NCBI RefSeq assembly: GCF_963583255.1
Contig: NC_084810.1
Coordinates: forward strand, 11,057,853 to 11,121,852
Direction of reading: 5' to 3'
DNA: 64,000 bases
Origin: Pyrus communis
Lineage: Eukaryota > Streptophyta > Magnoliopsida > Rosales > Rosaceae
Below, one piece after another: positions 21,817 through 33,735 of this stretch. The position numbers and the translations under genes were made by a program. The stretch's first letter is position 1. Each line of letters begins with the position of its first letter. The notes beneath the pieces were generated by a model. The model was not told the origin of the DNA. It saw nothing but the letters and a program-made list of their open reading frames with translations, and made no database searches.

Positions 21817-23284
21817 TGTAATATCCTGAAAATTTTAAAATATATGATTATCTGGAAATTTTTTTTTTTTAGGAAGTGAAATGACGAAAATGTTCCCCGT
21901 TGACTAAACGTAAATATACGAGGGTGTATTTTATCGTTATATATTTTATCATATTTCTTGGCATATTTGGATCGAGCTCGTAGGCGAAAACCGTTCATGA
22001 AACGAAGTTATAACGAAAGAGTTATTAATGTTTAAAGTTAGGGACATTTTTGTAATTTTGGCTTGATCTGGATGGCTCCAGATCTCTGAAGCCATTATCT
22101 GTGATGACACGTGGACGGCTGGGATGAGAAGGAGAGAAGAGAAAGTAGAAAAAGGAGGAATGGCACCGGCCAGTGAGGGAGAAAGGAAATGAGGGAAATG
22201 AAGGAAGGGAGAAGGAGAGAACCAGCCAACCCGGTTTCTCCACCCAACCCGCCAACTTGACCCACTCATATCCCCTTTATACGAACTCCATTTTGGGTGA
22301 TCTTGGTGTCCATGGAAAGCCCTTGACCAGCCCTACATCTCTGTGGTGTTAGATTTCCCAATTTCTTTCCCATTTTTCCAGTTCAAAGCCACAAAGCCCA
22401 CGACTTTTTCGGCGGCTTTAATCTTTTTTTCGGTGGCTCCGGCGAGCTTCACCGTTGATGACCACAACCAAAAGACTCCTCTCAACCCCAGGAGCAAGGC
22501 CCAAGCCTTTGATGAGGTGACGAAGTTCGTTTTGGTGACAAATCGACAACTACCCAAATCAAGGGTTTCCTGTTTGAGTCAATTTGGAGCCTTTTCCGGC
22601 CAAATTGGACTTGGACATAAATATAAAGTTTGCTCTACTATTTGAGATCTTCAATTCTATAAAATTTGAGAATTTGTGGAAATAATTGAAATTTTCCGGC
22701 GAGTCGAGGCGGCCAACCACCACCCATGTCGGCGCGTCGCCAAAGGGTCGTCGATGCTATTTTTAGGCTAAATTAGATGCCTTGATTTCATTTTTGATAT
22801 TCGTATGGAGTAGGTTGATCATTTGAACCTAAATTCACTACGATACCTTACTTGATCAATTTATGAATCAACGATCCAACCGTTGGATCGTCACCAAACT
22901 TTGAGACCTTATCGTACATAATATTTGAGGACCTTAGGAGCTTACGGATCAAGAATCCAAAGTACATATCTTCCCGAATTGGATTTGTAAGTTTGTAAAA
23001 TAAAACGTTGACCGCCACTTGATTTCGTGATTAGTGGAGATCCGACCGTTGGATCGAAATTAAATTTTAGCATGTTGTTCTAGAAGTGTAAGGTGAACTA
23101 CGAATAGCTTGATCCCTTTGTTTAGGGTACGTAGGCAGTCTAACTAGAATGTTAGATGCAGCCATAAATTAAACAAAATGATATATTTTTTTTAGTGTAG
23201 TTAGTTAGAATTGTAATTAACCATTATTTTATTGTGGCCTACCTGTGTGTTTGGCTTTCGAATTAGAAATTTCGAGTTGTTGCA
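21817..23284 (+). repeat. LTR of a gypsy-type element
   Basis: This 1468 bp block starts TGTAATATCCTGAAAATTTT and ends GAGTTGTTGCA. It is homologous along its length to the solo LTR at 30848-32260. A purine-rich tract precedes it, which suggests it is a 3' LTR rather than a solo LTR. It contains two copies of a palindromic module (gatccaaccgttggatcg at 22873-22890 and gatccgaccgttggatcg near 23039). Confidence 0.75.
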
Positions 23285-23586
23285 ACGAGGGTACAATTGG
23301 GACTGGGGATATATAGGTATATATTGATTTGATTTATGTTGTATTGGTTGAAGCTTTGTTAACAGTACTAGAGTTGTTAAATTTGTCCACCATATATATT
23401 CAATAAATTATGTCTCAATGTTGTTGCTGCTGTTACTCGGTAATGGGGTTTCTTAAGGTAGACTGTTATCAAGTTCGAATTTTCTTTTTGCAAATTATTT
23501 TTTGTTTTAGGAATTGCAGTTGTATAATTTTAAGTGATTGAAAATTGGATTTGGTGATTCTTTGTTTTTTTTTTTCCTTTTAATAT
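23285..23586. other. AT-rich intergenic DNA
   Basis: No recognisable feature apart from a short T run near 23563-23574. Confidence 0.5.
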
Positions 23587-23926
23587 TTTTATTAAGGGAG
23601 ACTTTGGATGCGGTCCTTAATTATGAATATTCTTTGATTGAAACTTTGTTGGTTTTTAATTTTTGATCAAGGTCCCTGAAATTAATGTGATAATTTATTT
23701 CTATGTACGTTACTATATTTTTTAAATTAAAAATTAGAAATTTTAGTTGTTTATATAAATGAGATTTTAAATTAAGAAAACCATAATTTGTGGGATTAAA
23801 AATATTAAATATAAATATACTATTTTGTGTGTGTGTGTGTGTGTGTGTATAAAAACATGGGTACATTCATCAAAATTAACCAAAAAATTAATTGTATCAA
23901 AACATGGGTACATTCTTAAAAATCAC

Positions 23927-23957
<31 letters not shown>

Positions 23958-24595
23958 TATTAGGCTTAATAACATTAGTAAATTTCTTTGATTCAACTTG
24001 ACATGGATACATTTTAAAATCAAAGAAAAAAGAATGTACCCATATAAGTTTAAAATGGATTAGAAAAAAATTGAATAGATTTTATATAAAAAAATTGTAC
24101 ATTTTACATATAACAAATTGGTATATTTAAGAATGAGTACATTTTAAGATTAAAAAGTTTTACATGAATGGGTACATATAATTAGCATGGGTACATTTAG
24201 CAAAAATAAAAAGTACAAATAAAAAAAAAATATATGGGTACAAATACAAATAAACTTTAAAAAATATGAGCACAAAAAGAAATTAATATATGGGTACAAA
24301 TTAAAACTGAAAAGAAAATTGGTACAAATTAAAAAAGAATTACAAATTCAAAATGGGTACAAACTAAAACTAAAAATATATGATAAAAATTTTAATCATA
24401 AATGTAAATATACTAATTGTAACATTTTTAACATTAAATGAATATATTTAGAAATTAAAAAAAATATTTTTTTATTGAAATAATTAATGATTTTATTAAT
24501 GCGTAAGGACCTTGATCAAAAATTTAAAATGAATAGGATTTTAATCAATGGAATAGCAAAAGGAATTATTAGAACCTAATTTCTCCTTTTATTAA
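23587..24595. mobile_element. Non-autonomous Mutator-like element with 9 bp TSD
   Basis: The element 23596-24586 (991 bp) is flanked by the exact 9 bp duplication TTTTATTAA (23587-23595, 24587-24595). Nine bases is the diagnostic length for Mutator-like transposition. Its ends are inverted: ttttgatcaaggtcc on the left (about 23652) pairs with ggaccttgatcaaaa (24511) on the right, within roughly 100 bases of imperfect inverted repeat. The interior codes for nothing and repeats gggtaca-type words at least ten times. It also has a (GT)n run (23828-23848) and a poly(A) run (23929-23952). Confidence 0.8.
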
Positions 24596-26049
24596 TTGCC
24601 TTATACAGTTTTTTTGTGGGTTTTTGTTGCTGTAATTTATGTTGAATTGAAAAGGGTTCGTGGGTTGCTACTTCGAGCCATGAAGCGCGCGGTATGAAGG
24701 CGTTTGCTGCTACTTGGGTGCTTGGAGAAATCATTCTGGAGTAGATTCATGAGATTAGTGGGTATTTTTCTTAACCCTTCTTTTTGTTTGATAAGTTGTA
24801 TGTTTATAAAATATGATAAAAGTGGCTCTAAGAGTATTGATTTTTTGGGAATTTTTTGTCAATGTCGTTTGAATTAACTGCAGGGAATACTTTGCCCTTG
24901 GGTTTTATATTTCACCAATGTAAGTTTTTAATTTAGGCAATTTATTAGTTGTATACAAGCGTTATTAGATAAGTGGTCAAAACCAAATTGGTTTCACCTA
25001 GTGCGACTACACTTAATCATTTCTCAATTAGGTTTTGTGTTTTTTCTTTCGATCGAATCGTCATTCCTCAGTGCCTCGCTCCTTTGGTCCTCCTCCTCCG
25101 GTCCTTCCTCTCATGATATTGGAATCAATTGTACCAATGCAAATGGGCATTCAAGGCCGGGTAATTTATTCCCTTCTGTGTTTTGTTATATGGCATTTCA
25201 CTTGGTCTTGTACGTTGTGCTCTCAAAAATTTAATCATGCCATCGTGACGTATTTCAACCAGTTACCACTTTTTGGAAGGGCTGCAAGTACTAAATGCCC
25301 AAGTGTGTCCATGCTTCAGGCCGTACTGCTCCCAAAAGAATATCTATCGTTAAAAGGATAAACTCTGGACCAATAATACGATAACTTCAAAGCGAAATAA
25401 AAAAGGTGTTGCAAAGTTTTGACCTTGAGTAAGGACTTGTTGATCACTACTTTTTTCGTTATTGATATGCAGTAATGATGACTCGTCCTCCTTCATAGTA
25501 ATGCGGTGCAGCGAAACGGTCGATGAGCGGGCGAGGGGTGGCGGTCGAGATGATGGTGTGATTTACTTTTTGTGAGTTTATTTGTATTTCTTTAATTTTT
25601 ATTATTATATAAAAAAAAGTTAAATTACATTTTACATCCTTAAATTTTAGTGGGATTGCAACCTCATATAACATATTTAAAACATTTCAATCTCATATAT
25701 CTACTTATGATTTATTTCAATTTCATACGCTTGTTAAAAAATCTGTTAAGTTAACCGTAAGTGATAACGTGACAAACATAGAGTCCTTGAAAATAAGACA
25801 AAAGGAAAAAGAAAAAAAAAAGAATAAAGCTTTATTTAACTAACAGCCGCACGATCCCATTAAAAGATAGGCTTTTTAGCCAAAATAGTCGCTGAGATTT
25901 GCACATAACACATCACTTTGATTTCTAAGATTTGAAATTAATAGAAGTGGTAATTGAAATTGTCCACTATCAATCATTTTGGTCATTCCGTGCAAAATTA
26001 TGTTGAATAAGGATCAAAATGACAAATATACGCCCTTGTAGATCTCCAA
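24596..26049. other. Intergenic DNA without a recognised gene
   Basis: Short open frames at 25001-25361 (+) have no recognisable domain. 25610-25800 contains wording typical of inverted-repeat elements (acatccttaaattttagtgg), and 25870-26030 has ttttagccaaaatagtcgctg, but I could not find partners or target duplications for either. The left edge of the pararetrovirus block lies near 26040. Confidence 0.4.
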
Positions 26050-26808
26050 TTTAAAGATAACGATATGGGTGAAAAGGTTCAATATGATGGGAGATCAATT
26101 GTTGAATGGAACATTGATGGACAAGCAAATTACCAAGTCATCAATACTATAAGACACATGATGATGTTCTCATCCATTAGTAAACTACAAGGAAATTCTG
26201 ATAGCGCCATTGCACATGCAATAGTAGTATGATTTATAGGTCAACTACGTGGATGGTGGGATTTCCACCTAAGCGAAGAAGCAAAGAGACAAATCCTTGC
26301 TGCCACAAAAGTAAGAAAAATTAATGGACAGATAGTAGCCCAAGAAGATGCGGTGAATACCCTAATCTACACCATTACCCTACATTTCGTTGGTTCTACT
26401 GAGCTGCAACAAGACCGGTCTAGAAAACTCTTAATGAACTTAAAATATCCGACTTTGTCTCATTTTAGATGGTATAAAGATGTTTTCTATGCCAAGGTCT
26501 TTCTTAGATCCGACTATAATGCTGATTTTTGGAAAGAAAAGTTTCTTTCTGGATTATCTCCTCTGTTTGCTGAAAAGGTGCGCAGTCGGATAAAAGAAAA
26601 ATTTGGAGGAGTTATACCTTATGATAGGTATACCTATAGAGAACTAACCTCTGAAATATGTGCTAAGGGAATAGCACTTTGTAATGATATCAAGTTGGAA
26701 AGGCAACTTGATAAGCAAAGAGCTTCAGGAACAAAGGAAATGGGAGATTTCTGCGAACAATTCGGCTTTGAACATAAAGGTCAATCTTCTTCCAAGAAAC
26801 CCTTTTGA
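26050..26808 (+). pseudogene. Pararetroviral coat protein-like region
   Basis: One frame runs from about 26050 to 26808 with a single stop (TGA, 26230-26232). It contains GQLRGWWDFHL, a FLSGLSPLFAEKV segment and an ALCNDIKL segment, characteristic of caulimovirid capsid regions, and ends in a basic tail with SSSKKPF. The zinc knuckle follows in another frame near 26948-26995; its last cysteine position is tyrosine. Inactive. Confidence 0.7.
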
Positions 26809-27237
26809 AAAACCAAAAAAATTCCCAAAAAATGCTCGGAAGAAAATCCCCATAAATAAAACCTTATAGGATGTTTCACAAGCAAAAATTCCACTCTCAC
26901 AAACAAAAAGGGGGGGGGGGGGGGAGAGAATGATCAAATAAAAAAATCTTGTTTGCTACAAGTGTGAAAAAGTTGGACATATAAGACCTTGGTACCGAAT
27001 GAAAGAAAAAATAAATAATTCAACCTAGATGAGGGCTTAAAAAGGAAATTATGCCAACTAATGCTAAATTTGTCTGAATCTGAAGAAAGTGAGAATGAAG
27101 TCGCAATTCTTGAAGGTGAAGAGTTGTTTACATCATCAACGGATGAAAGCAGCACGAAGTCAGAAGTTGAATGTGCTTGCAAATTATATCTTTGTGTGAT
27201 CACCAAAGAATAAAGTCTAATTATAGACTTAATAGAT

Positions 27238-28129
27238 AGGCTAGAAGATCCTTTAGAGAAAAAAGAAGTTTTAGAAAAATATTTGGATCTGGCAAAAGAA
27301 AAGAAAAAGCCTGAGCTAAGTGGGATATTGCCAGTCGAAGCCTATAGCTTCAAAACAATTGTTGATATAATAGCTGAGAAAATAGCAAAGAAAGAACCCA
27401 CGTTATCTGAAATGCAGCTTGAAATTAATACTACAAAAGAAGAAATTAAGGGATTAAAACATAGAGTTCAAATCCTCGAACTCTATCAGTTATCGCCTGA
27501 AGAAAAGGTTCGGAGTAGAAGCAACGTGACTGAAACTGAAAGCGGGTATCAACATCTGATGGATGACCTTACAAAAAAGAAGAAAGACAAGCCACCAAAG
27601 GATGAACCAGTATTGCAGCTTGCTGGTCCAAATAGCAATATCTCAACCCTGAAGTATGTTAGTAGCATCAGCAAGGTAATTTCTCAAAAGTGGTACTCTA
27701 TAATTACCTTTGTTATTAACAAAAAATTTAGGTTTTTGATCGAAACACTCATTGATTCGGGAGCATATCTAAATTGTATAAATGAAGGAGTAGTACCCAC
27801 AAAGTACTTCTCAAAAAACTTCTCAGGGTTTGCAAAGTGCAATTAATCAATCAATGAAAATTCAGTATAAGGTGTCAGATGCCGTGGTCATTCAAGATGA
27901 GGTTTGTTTTGAAACCCTTTTTGTAATGGTTAAAGGACTAAGCTATGTTGTGATTTTAGGTACTCCTTTTATCAACATGCTTTACCCATTCAAAGTTTCA
28001 GAAGAAGGAATTGAAACTAAAGTTGAAGGAACAAAGGTAAAATTCACGTTTTCTAAGGAACCTCAAATGCAGTATGTAAATGCCATACAAAAGAATATTA
28101 AAACAAAGAAAAGTTTCTTTGTTGTCTGA
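27238..28129 (+). pseudogene. Pararetroviral coiled-coil and aspartic protease region
   Basis: The frame 27283-27846 has a charged, probably coiled-coil N-terminal half and then the protease core with active-site motif LIDSGA (27748-27765). A frameshift at about 27835 moves to frame 27830-28129, which holds the second half including the VILGTPF flap-side block. Both halves of the protease are recognisable but are not in one frame. Confidence 0.75.
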
Positions 28130-28137
28130 AAGAAGAA

Positions 28138-28990
28138 ATGCATTTTAAGAGGATTGAAGAACAACTCACTGCGAAAATGATGAAAGATAAGATCGAGTCA
28201 ATACAAAAGGAATTTGAAAAACAGGTCTGTGTTGAGGTTTCAAGTGCCTTTTGGGATCGAAAGAGGCATATTGTCGAATTACCTTATAAGCCTGATTTTG
28301 ATGAAAAGAGAATCCCCACCAAAGCTCAACCCATTCATATGAATAACATACTAATGGAGATTTGCAAGAAAGAGATCAACGAACTTCTTGAAAAGAGGTT
28401 AATCCGAAAAAGCTACTCTCCTTGGAGTTGTTCAACATTTTATATTGAAAATGCCGCTAAACTTGAGCGAGGAGCACCCATGTTACTTATCAATTACAAA
28501 CCCTTGAATAAAGCTCTTAGATGGATTAGGTACCATATTCCAAATAAGAAGAATTTGTTAGATAGGCTAAATCAAGCAGTAATGTTTTCAAAATTTGATA
28601 TGAAATCTAGATATTGGCAGATTCAAATTGCTGAAAATGACATGTATAAAATTGCATTCAATGTCCCATTCGGACACTACGAATGAAACGTAATGCCATT
28701 TGGGTTAAGGAATGCTATTTCAGAATTTCAAAGCATAATGAATGACATCTTTAATCCTTACTCCATTTTTACTCTTGTTTATATCGATGATGTTTTTGTT
28801 TATTCTAATTCATTAGAACAACACTTTAAACATCTAAATATATTTTTGAAAGTGGTGAAGAATGCAGGTCTAGTTGTCTCAGCTTGAAAGATGAAGCTAT
28901 TTCAAACTAAGGTTCGATTTTTAGGACATAATATTCATAAAGGAATAATTTTGTTGACAAATTTCCGAATGAAATTCTGGATAAAAAACA
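28138..28990 (+). pseudogene. Pararetroviral reverse transcriptase, two in-frame stops
   Basis: The frame 28138-28887 covers fingers and palm: an SPWSCSTFY segment, LINYKPLN, FSKFDMKSRYWQI, VMPFGLRNA and the catalytic YIDD at 28780-28791. TGA stops at 28684-28686 and 28885-28887 interrupt it. The thumb side (RFLGHNIHKG) continues to about 28960 and then shifts frame. The catalytic aspartates are present, but the protein cannot be made. Confidence 0.85.
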
Positions 28991-29084
28991 ATTACAACGT
29001 TTTCTGGGCAGTCTGAATTATGTAGGTGATTTTTACAAGGATTTAGCGAAAGATAGCAAGTCGCTCAAACTCAAGCGGTATGGT

Positions 29085-29485
29085 AAATCCGGAGCATTCA
29101 AAATAATGGAAACCGACATTTCTGATGAAGGCTATGGAGGAGTTCTAAAACAAAAAAACTGAAGATGGCAAGGAATCTTTAGTTCACTTCACTTCTGGTG
29201 TCTGGAAACCAGCCTAGAAAAACTATTCAACTACTAAGAAGGAACTCTTATCCATAGTCCATGCAGTTACTAAATTTGAAAGTGATCTTCTTAACAAGTG
29301 GTTCCTGATAAGGGTAAACTGTAAGGCTACTAAAGATATATTGCTGAAAGATGTTAAAAATTTAGCATCAAAACAAATATTTGCCAAATGACAAAGGATA
29401 CTGTCAGCATTTGATTTTGATATTGAACATGTTAAAGGTGAATTTAATTCGTTGCATGATTCCTTAACTCGTGAATTTTTGTAGG
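29085..29485 (+). pseudogene. Pararetroviral RNase H region
   Basis: The segment carries a DISDEGYGG first-aspartate block (about 29110), a KELLSIVHA glutamate block (about 29240) and the C-terminal FDFDIEHVKGEFNSLHDSL block ending at a TAG at 29482-29484. Small frameshifts near 29155 and stops near 29215 and 29388 inactivate it. It follows the reverse transcriptase directly, closing the polyprotein. Confidence 0.75.
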
Positions 29486-30631
29486 GCACCTCAAAGGAAG
29501 CAAGAGCAAGATTTAGTCGTCGCTAGAAAGGGCTCTACCTCGATCCAAAGAGGTTCTCATTCGTCCTCCCAAAATCCAAACCCAATCTCATATGCTCTCC
29601 TTTGTAACAAAGGTAGGGAGAAGGCTGTAGCTGACAATCCTTTCAGATGCACCATGGCGATTCCTCTGATAAACATAGAGGATTTCGATGTACCGTTATC
29701 TCCATGACAAGTTGATGAAAAATACCACCAAGATCATATCCGTCCATTTCTCAGGCCAAGATATTGGTACGAAAGACTTTTGATAGAGGTTGAATCAGTC
29801 GATGTTATTCACAGATACAGAAGTGAGACGATCAACATGATTGCATTTTAAAAAATCAGGATTCTGAAAGTTATTTCTCTAGAAGAATGGGGAAATAGCC
29901 CCTATCATCTGCATTTACACTTCAACCCTGATATGAGTCCAAGGGGATACAATTTCTAGGATTATTAGAAATCTTGGGATGTAGTGTTATGTTTCCAAAA
30001 CATTCGTTATTCCCATACCTGGTTCATCCAGTTTCGTTTTAGATCTCTGATAGAGGTTTCTAACTGGTTTATAACAAGTTCCATTATTTGGGGTCCAATT
30101 TTGGATTATTTGCCCCAAATAATTGTTGATTCTTTTCTAGATAATTTTAGTAAAGAAAATGATGATTATCATGATAAAAAGGAAGTTGTTTCTTTGGTTC
30201 ATGATGTTTTATAAACTCCCATGGATCCTAAAATGGGACTATGGTTCCGTGGCCGATGATGGTACTTGAGATTTCGTTCCTCAGCTTGAAAGACAACTCT
30301 TTATCCATTGGTGGAACAAGTTTCACCTGGACCATCTTAAGCCAGATGTTTTCAAGGCTAGAAGAATCTTGAACCTTCCTATTCCACCCTTGAATCATCA
30401 TCATCATCATCAAAGACTAAAAAATTTAAGTCTTTAAACGAGTCCAGTCCATCTTGTTTGAAGAAAGATCTAAAAGAAAAGGTTCTCAAAATTCTTGAGC
30501 TGGACAGCCTAGATGACAAAGAGATGAAATCTGAAGACATGTCGTCTCAACATCATATGGATGAAGATTATGGAGATGGTAATGAGGACGACTACTATGG
30601 TATTTGTCCTCCTATCCATCCAAAGAAATAA
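29471..30631 (+). pseudogene. Pararetroviral second ORF, function unknown
   Basis: One reading frame, overlapping the end of the polyprotein by about 14 bases, extends from 29471 to a TAA at 30629-30631. It is interrupted by stops at 29705 and at several points up to 30212, plus a weak region near 30230-30380. It includes a TWFIQFRFRSL segment and an acidic, serine-rich tail (six consecutive TCA codons near 30393). The position matches the second ORF of florendovirus-like elements. No known domain is recognised. Confidence 0.6.
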
Positions 30632-30847
30632 AGCAGGAAATGTTTTTCACTAAATAAAAAGAAGATAAGATGCTTGATGTCTGAAATCTAGACGCCAGTC
30701 TTTATTCCTTTTCTAAATAATTGTCCTTTGGTTCCTGTAGCTTTTGATGGCATGTGCCTTTTCAAGAATCTTTCTGATGCTCCACGTGAAGCCAAGTTAG
30801 TGTCATTACAAAAAGTGAAGATGCCACTCATTATTGTAGGATGCTTT
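30632..30847 (+). other. Pararetroviral noncoding region, left of the inserted LTR
   Basis: Noncoding continuation after the second ORF, up to the GCTTT duplication (30843-30847). It continues at 32261 on the other side of the LTR. Confidence 0.5.
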
Positions 30848-32260
30848 TGTAGTACCCTGAAAAATTTTAAATATATGATTATGATGAAAATTTTTATCAA
30901 AGAGTGAAAAGACGAAAATGTCTCTCGTTGACTAAACGTAATTTTATGAGGATGTATTTTATCCTCATATACTTCATCGTATTTCTAAATATATTTGAAT
31001 AGAGGACAACCCTACGAGAGCGTAGGTGCAAACAGAGCCTAATTCCGAGTTAGAACGGAGAAGTTGCGAGCCTCGGAAGTAATGAGACTTTTTAGACGTG
31101 TGAACTTACTATTAGTAAGGAGTCTATAATTAGTCAGCCTGAAAGGAGAAGGTTTCCACTTCGGGAAACCTGGGCAAGAGGCCCAAATAACCCAGAAAAA
31201 CCCCTATTTGAACTCTCGCAACCTCCCATTTTTCGAGGTCGATTCTGGCCAACTCAGGTGGAATGTTTCGACACCACCACCATCTTGAAGCTCTCACTCC
31301 CCTCTACAAAATCCAACCAAGAACCACCTTGATTAGCCACCGTATGTGGCAGTGTGAGGCCATCAAAACTGATGAAAACCAATGGTGCTCCGATTACCCT
31401 TTTCATTTTTTTGATGAATCAAAGCGATGGCTGATGCTACCACTTGGGTTTTGTAACCCATCATCCCAGGAGTAAATCCCGATCAGATTTGGTCCCGTTG
31501 GACCACCGTGGGCGACGAATCGACACCGGAAATTTTAGGCACCCGCCGGTTTTATCAGTGAAAATCGACCCTCTTCCGTCCACTTTTGGACTTTGTGGAA
31601 GGTATAAAAATTGTTCCTCTTGTTGAGCTCTATCTTCCTGTAAATTTTGGTAGAATTTGGAGTTAGACAAAAAAGTGGGTTTCTGATCACCGGAAACCAC
31701 CACGCACTGCAGCGCGTGTGGCGGCACGTGGGGGAGAATCTGTTGACATGGATTTTGGCAAGCGGGACATCCTTGATTTCTTGAACCCATATCCAAAGTC
31801 TGTTCGTTGAAATTTGATGCAATGATTCAAATTGTACAACCGTATGATTTTTCGTAATTGATGACCATTCAACCGTTGGATCGTCACCAAACTTTGAGAC
31901 ATTATAGTACATAATATTTGAAGACCTTAGAAAGTTACGGATCGGGAATCCGACTTATGGATTTTCCCAAATTCGATTTGCAAGTTAGTAAATTAAAACG
32001 TTGACCGCCACTCGAATGTTGTGATTGGCCGAGATCCGACCGTTGGATCGAAACAAAATTTTAGTATGTTGTTCTAGAAGTGTAATGTGAACTACAAATG
32101 GCTTGATCCCTTAGTAGGGTGCATATGTAGTTTAATGAGAAGGTTAGATGCAGCCTAATAAAATACTTGAGATTAATCTTTTAGTGAAATTTGCTAAGAA
32201 AATGAATTTGGGGCCTATCTAAGTAATTAGCTTCCAAATTAGAAATTTCAGGTCGTTGCA
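30848..32260 (+). mobile_element. Solo LTR with GCTTT target-site duplication
   Basis: A 1413 bp LTR, TGTAGTACCCTG...GGTCGTTGCA, flanked by GCTTT at 30843-30847 and 32261-32265. It is the same family as 21817-23284, including the gatccgaccgttggatcg module near 32034. There is no internal coding sequence, so it is a solo LTR. It splits the noncoding region of the pararetrovirus, so it is younger than that integration. Open frames inside it are incidental. Confidence 0.85.
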
Positions 32261-32480
32261 GCTTTTTGATGCTTCACTGGATGTACTACACTTGGCATTT
32301 AAGTTTGCCTTTAATTTTTCTATTTATAGAGCCTCCGAGCTCAGTTGTTTGTACGCCGAAAAAACTCACTTTGTAAACTATATTATTGAGTGTCTAAGTG
32401 TTGTCTCTCTTTCCAACTTTGGTGCTATCTTGTAACATTGAAGTTGAAGATTAATAAAATAATGTGAGTTTGCTTCTCTA
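32261..32480 (+). promoter_or_regulatory. Pararetroviral promoter / polyadenylation region
   Basis: After the LTR the sequence has a TATA-like ctatttatagag (32320-32331), followed about 120 bases later by aataaaat (32453-32460). This pairing of a TATA box with a nearby poly(A) signal is typical of the terminally redundant pararetroviral transcript. Inference from position and motifs. Confidence 0.4.
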
Positions 32481-33735
32481 CTTTATGCCTATTTTATCAT
32501 TTTTTATTACCGTCTATACTTATCCTTTAATTTATCTCTGTTTGGCGTCCGCCGAGCCTGCCTAAACCCACCTAAGTTGTGACTCTCACTTAGACAAAAA
32601 ATAGATAACTTTCATTTTGCATTCTATTTTTTCAATAAAATGTAAGTGACTTGTTAAATATTTGGATAAACACTCATTATATGTTTGTTCCCCATGTTTT
32701 CAATATGTGCTAGTATTTATAATCTATATGTTATTTTATTTTGCAATTTATATTTACAATTATGTGTCTTTTTAAGTATAATATGCACTTATTATACAAT
32801 ATAAAATAAGGAAAGTGTTATTAGCACTTCAAAAATCTCATTTTACACTCACATGTGTATTTTTCTTTCCAAATATAAAAAGTTTGGAGTGTAGAATGAG
32901 ATTTTTGGAGTGCCAATAACAATTCTCTAAAATGATTTACTTTATAATATGCACTTATTTTAGATATATAGTTTTTGAATATTTTTAAACTTTTTAAAAT
33001 TTGTTGTTCGTTCTTAATATTTTGTATATGCATATATATTATACGTATATGATGTTACCATAAAAACGATGAACAAAATAGATCCAAAACTAACAATACA
33101 AACATAAATTGATTACAAAAACAGAATATTAGCAAATAACTTTGGAAAATCAAAATATTTATTATGTGTGACTCTAATGTTACATATCGTTTGATAATAC
33201 GTGTGTCTTAACCATTAGATTTACTTTCCACAATTGTTTTGACTTTCTATTGTCCATCTTAACCATTCATTTCCCCATTTCCCACCACGGTGGTGGCGGT
33301 GCAAGTATCGGCCTGAAGTAGCAGCAGCCATTTCCCACGGGGGACAAAGGCACCCTGTTGCTAGGAAACAATCGATGGTAAAACTCCCTTCAACCTGTTG
33401 ACAATTACTTCAGCCGCTACTTGGACGGAGTCGCCTCATAAGGAAACAATTACTCATCGTAAACAACAGCACAAGGTTTACCAGGCAAATCAACACATTT
33501 GTAAGAAGGGGCAAATGCTTAAAAGAACAAAACAGAAGCATCGGAGGTCTTGTAAATCCAAAAATTCAGCAAGGTAACAAGATTGAATCCCGACATAGAT
33601 CAAAATTAACGCAAAAGAAAGACAACTTATAAACGATAATAATTCTGAAGACAAAAAAGACAACATATAATGTCTTCAAACCTAGAAACCTCGAAACCAA
33701 GATTTCATCTTAAAGTAACGCTAGGATCACTCACA
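32481..33735. other. AT-rich intergenic DNA downstream of RPS2
   Basis: No gene is recognised except the small MITE listed separately. 33240-33500 is less AT-rich and contains ccaccacggtggtggcgg, but no coding pattern is convincing. The last 100-150 bases are probably RPS2 3' UTR (minus strand). Confidence 0.45.
32811..32928. mobile_element. 118 bp MITE hairpin
   Basis: The left arm cttcaaaaatctcattttac is the inverted complement of gtagaatgagatttttggag on the right; about 40 bases pair. It has a short loop and no coding content. The target duplication is not clear. Confidence 0.7.

Larger units (their letters stand above)
26050..30631 (+). mobile_element. Endogenous pararetrovirus (Caulimoviridae, petuvirus/florendovirus-like), broken
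   Basis: In order on the + strand: coat protein-like region, damaged zinc knuckle, aspartic protease, reverse transcriptase, RNase H, then a second long frame. This is the plant pararetrovirus order with no integrase, unlike gypsy elements. No movement-protein region is found upstream; the block appears truncated at about 26045. Frameshifts, a run of 15 G at 26910-26924 and many stops show it is an inactive fossil. The regulatory region lies after 30640 and is split by a solo LTR. The group name is assigned by pattern; florendovirus is favoured because of the separate second ORF. Confidence 0.8.

Noticed and set aside
25001..25361. Frames encoding hydrophobic peptides as a small membrane protein gene
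   Set aside because: No start context, no conserved pattern, and two overlapping frames of equal quality, so chance cannot be excluded.
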